From positions 62,001 through 126,000 of the forward strand of contig CAWVXY010000001.1 of assembly GCA_963934295.1 (NCBI GenBank): 64,000 nt of DNA. Reading direction: 5' to 3'. Each line of letters begins with the position of its first letter. Positions within the stretch are counted from its first letter, which is position 1. The notes beneath the pieces were generated by a model, which worked only from the letters and a program-made list of their open reading frames with translations, made no database searches and was not told where the DNA came from. The stretch comes from Seribacter sp963934295 (GTDB taxonomy: Bacteria > Verrucomicrobiota > Verrucomicrobiia > Opitutales > Seribacteraceae). Made by a program: the position numbers and the translations under genes. This document shows, piece after piece, positions 62,904 to 64,000 of the stretch.

Positions 62904-64000
62904 TTAAAAGAGAGACTTATAAGAATCAAGTAGGCGGAGCGCTGTTTTATCTCCTTTTTGAGAGGCAACAGAGAGCCATTCTTTAGCTAGATTTAAATCT
63001 CTTTTTGTCCCTTTACCACTAAGCTTCATCAATCCGACAAAACGAGCGGCTTCAGCATTACCTCCTTGGGCAAGAGGGATAAATAGCTCGAAAGCCTTGA
63101 CATAGTTTTGCTCGACCCCAACACCTGTATACAATCTGCGAGCCTTCTCCATTCGATCTTTATCATCATATGAAACGCTTTTCTGATTTGATTTAAATTT
63201 TGGATGGACATTTGATTGATGATTTTGTTGATCCATAGAATTTCCACTTTTATGCAAATATTCCTTAGCTAATTGATGATTTTGTTTCGCTGCCAACTGT
63301 AAAAGCGCTAAGCCTTCGATTGTATTTTTTGAAATTCCTTCATCTCCTTCCAGTAAAAGCAGGCCCAATGAATACTGCGCTTCAGAGAAATTTTGCTTTA
63401 CTGCCAGCCTAAGCCATTGAGATGCCTTGAGGGTATTTTTTTCGACTCCATCCCCGTTATAGTAAGCCATACCTAAATTAAACCTAGCAGTCAGTGATTT
63501 AGCTCGAACCGCTTTTGATAAAAGTTTGATACCCTTTTCAGTATTCCTCTCCATCAATCCTGGCAAACCTCTCAAATAGAGTGCTCCAATAGTTGCTTGA
63601 GCTTGCGGGTACCCTAAGTCGGCAGATCGTACAAATAAGCTTAAAGCCTTGTTTACATTTGTTGGAATGACCTGAAAATCAATTTCTCCCATACAATACA
63701 TGGCAACAGGATCCCCATCGGAAGCAAATCGTTGCAATCTTAAAGCAGCATCCTGATAGAGTGTCGTTGCCGAAACAAGATCCCCATCTAACATGGCCAA
63801 ATTAGCAAGATTATAAGCCCCGAATGGATGCCCCGCCGAAGCAGCAACTTCAGACCACTTTCGAGACAATTCTACATTAACTGAAGAACCTGCCTCTCCC
63901 GATCTCAAATAAATTCCTAGTAATCCTTGATAATATGGGGAACCATTTTTTGCCCGTTCGATAATTTGATTATATGTTATACTCTCATCCCAACGATCAG
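62904..64000 (-). CDS. Sel1/TPR-like repeat protein (5' end outside window)
   Basis: At least eight 36-residue Sel1-type repeats are seen, such as PQAQATIGALYLRGLPGLM, LTARFNLGMAYYNGDGVEKN, SEAQYSLGLLLLEGDEGISKN and AEAARFVGLMKLSGKGTKRD. Such proteins are scaffolds for protein contacts. The frame stays open to the right edge, encoding ERAKNGSPYYQGLLGIYLRS before the TTG at 63908, which is another repeat. So the gene starts outside the window and the TTG is internal. Confidence 0.85.
   Translation of the reverse strand, partial: DRWDESITYNQIIERAKNGSPYYQGLLGIYLRSGEAGSSVNVELSRKWSEVAASAGHPFGAYNLANLAMLDGDLVSATTLYQDAALRLQRFASDGDPVAMYCMGEIDFQVIPTNVNKALSLFVRSADLGYPQAQATIGALYLRGLPGLMERNTEKGIKLLSKAVRAKSLTARFNLGMAYYNGDGVEKNTLKASQWLRLAVKQNFSEAQYSLGLLLLEGDEGISKNTIEGLALLQLAAKQNHQLAKEYLHKSGNSMDQQNHQSNVHPKFKSNQKSVSYDDKDRMEKARRLYTGVGVEQNYVKAFELFIPLAQGGNAEAARFVGLMKLSGKGTKRDLNLAKEWLSVASQKGDKTALRLLDSYKSLF

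Noticed and set aside
1..64000. CRISPR arrays, insertion sequences, prophage structural genes, classical defence systems
   Set aside because: I saw no regularly spaced direct repeats, no transposase, and no phage head or tail genes; the only recombinase is the integron integrase.

Overview
The window looks like a chromosomal segment of a low-G+C, probably marine member of the Verrucomicrobiota, perhaps near the Opitutae. The lineage call rests on two proteins resembling the Verru_Chthon cassette families (45067-50397 and 54613-55704), a planctomycete/verrucomicrobial-type cytochrome c domain fused to an FGE-sulfatase domain (50461-52191), and many secreted FAD, Gfo/Idh and esterase-type enzymes. 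Clear Shine-Dalgarno sequences are scarce, and several starts are GTG or TTG.

Layout. 1-4482: 6-phosphogluconate dehydrogenase (cut by the left edge), then a minus-strand cluster HAD phosphatase, miaB, a membrane protein and gmk. 4704-9620: recA, mnmE, mnmG, trmB. mnmG carries two tandem ParB-binding (parS) sites inside its coding sequence. 9765-16249: complete F1Fo ATP synthase operon atpBEFHAGDC. The mnmE/mnmG/atp neighbourhood plus parS suggests an origin-proximal position. 16446-20917: a hypothetical gene, tRNA-Ile(CAU), and a protein of about 1158 residues that may be a pyrophosphate-type PEP carboxykinase. 20934-26260: PhoD-like phosphatase, CE15-like esterase, a tiny gene with a strikingly structured RNA leader, a quinone oxidoreductase and a Tat-exported Gfo/Idh/MocA protein.

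26262-31028 is the accessory highlight: a small chromosomal integron. An IntI-type integrase with an extra N-terminal domain (29740-30939) faces away from two large gene cassettes on the opposite strand, a secreted FAD-dependent oxidoreductase and a secreted glycoside-hydrolase-like protein. The first cassette ends in a recognisable attC whose R'' box is perfectly complementary to the box at the attI junction. The second ends in a longer VCR-sized attC candidate. The cassettes are richer in G+C than the surroundings, and the whole unit is bracketed by two copies of a 20-bp palindrome.

31063-44210 is mostly housekeeping: a GH18-like protein, lpdA, purC, plsC-cmk-aroA-tyrA in one overlapping minus-strand run, small membrane proteins with a VTT-domain protein and xseA, a GNAT protein, purM, purine nucleoside phosphorylase and hisI. 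44231-56524 holds the prepilin-like giant protein, the cytochrome/FGE fusion, apbE, rpmB, psd, a second prepilin-like protein and a PAS-AraC regulator. 57049-64000 has msrA, zwf, yraN and hrpB in a tight minus-strand run, then hsp20 and a Sel1-repeat protein that runs off the right edge. zwf and gnd at opposite ends of the window supply the oxidative pentose phosphate steps.
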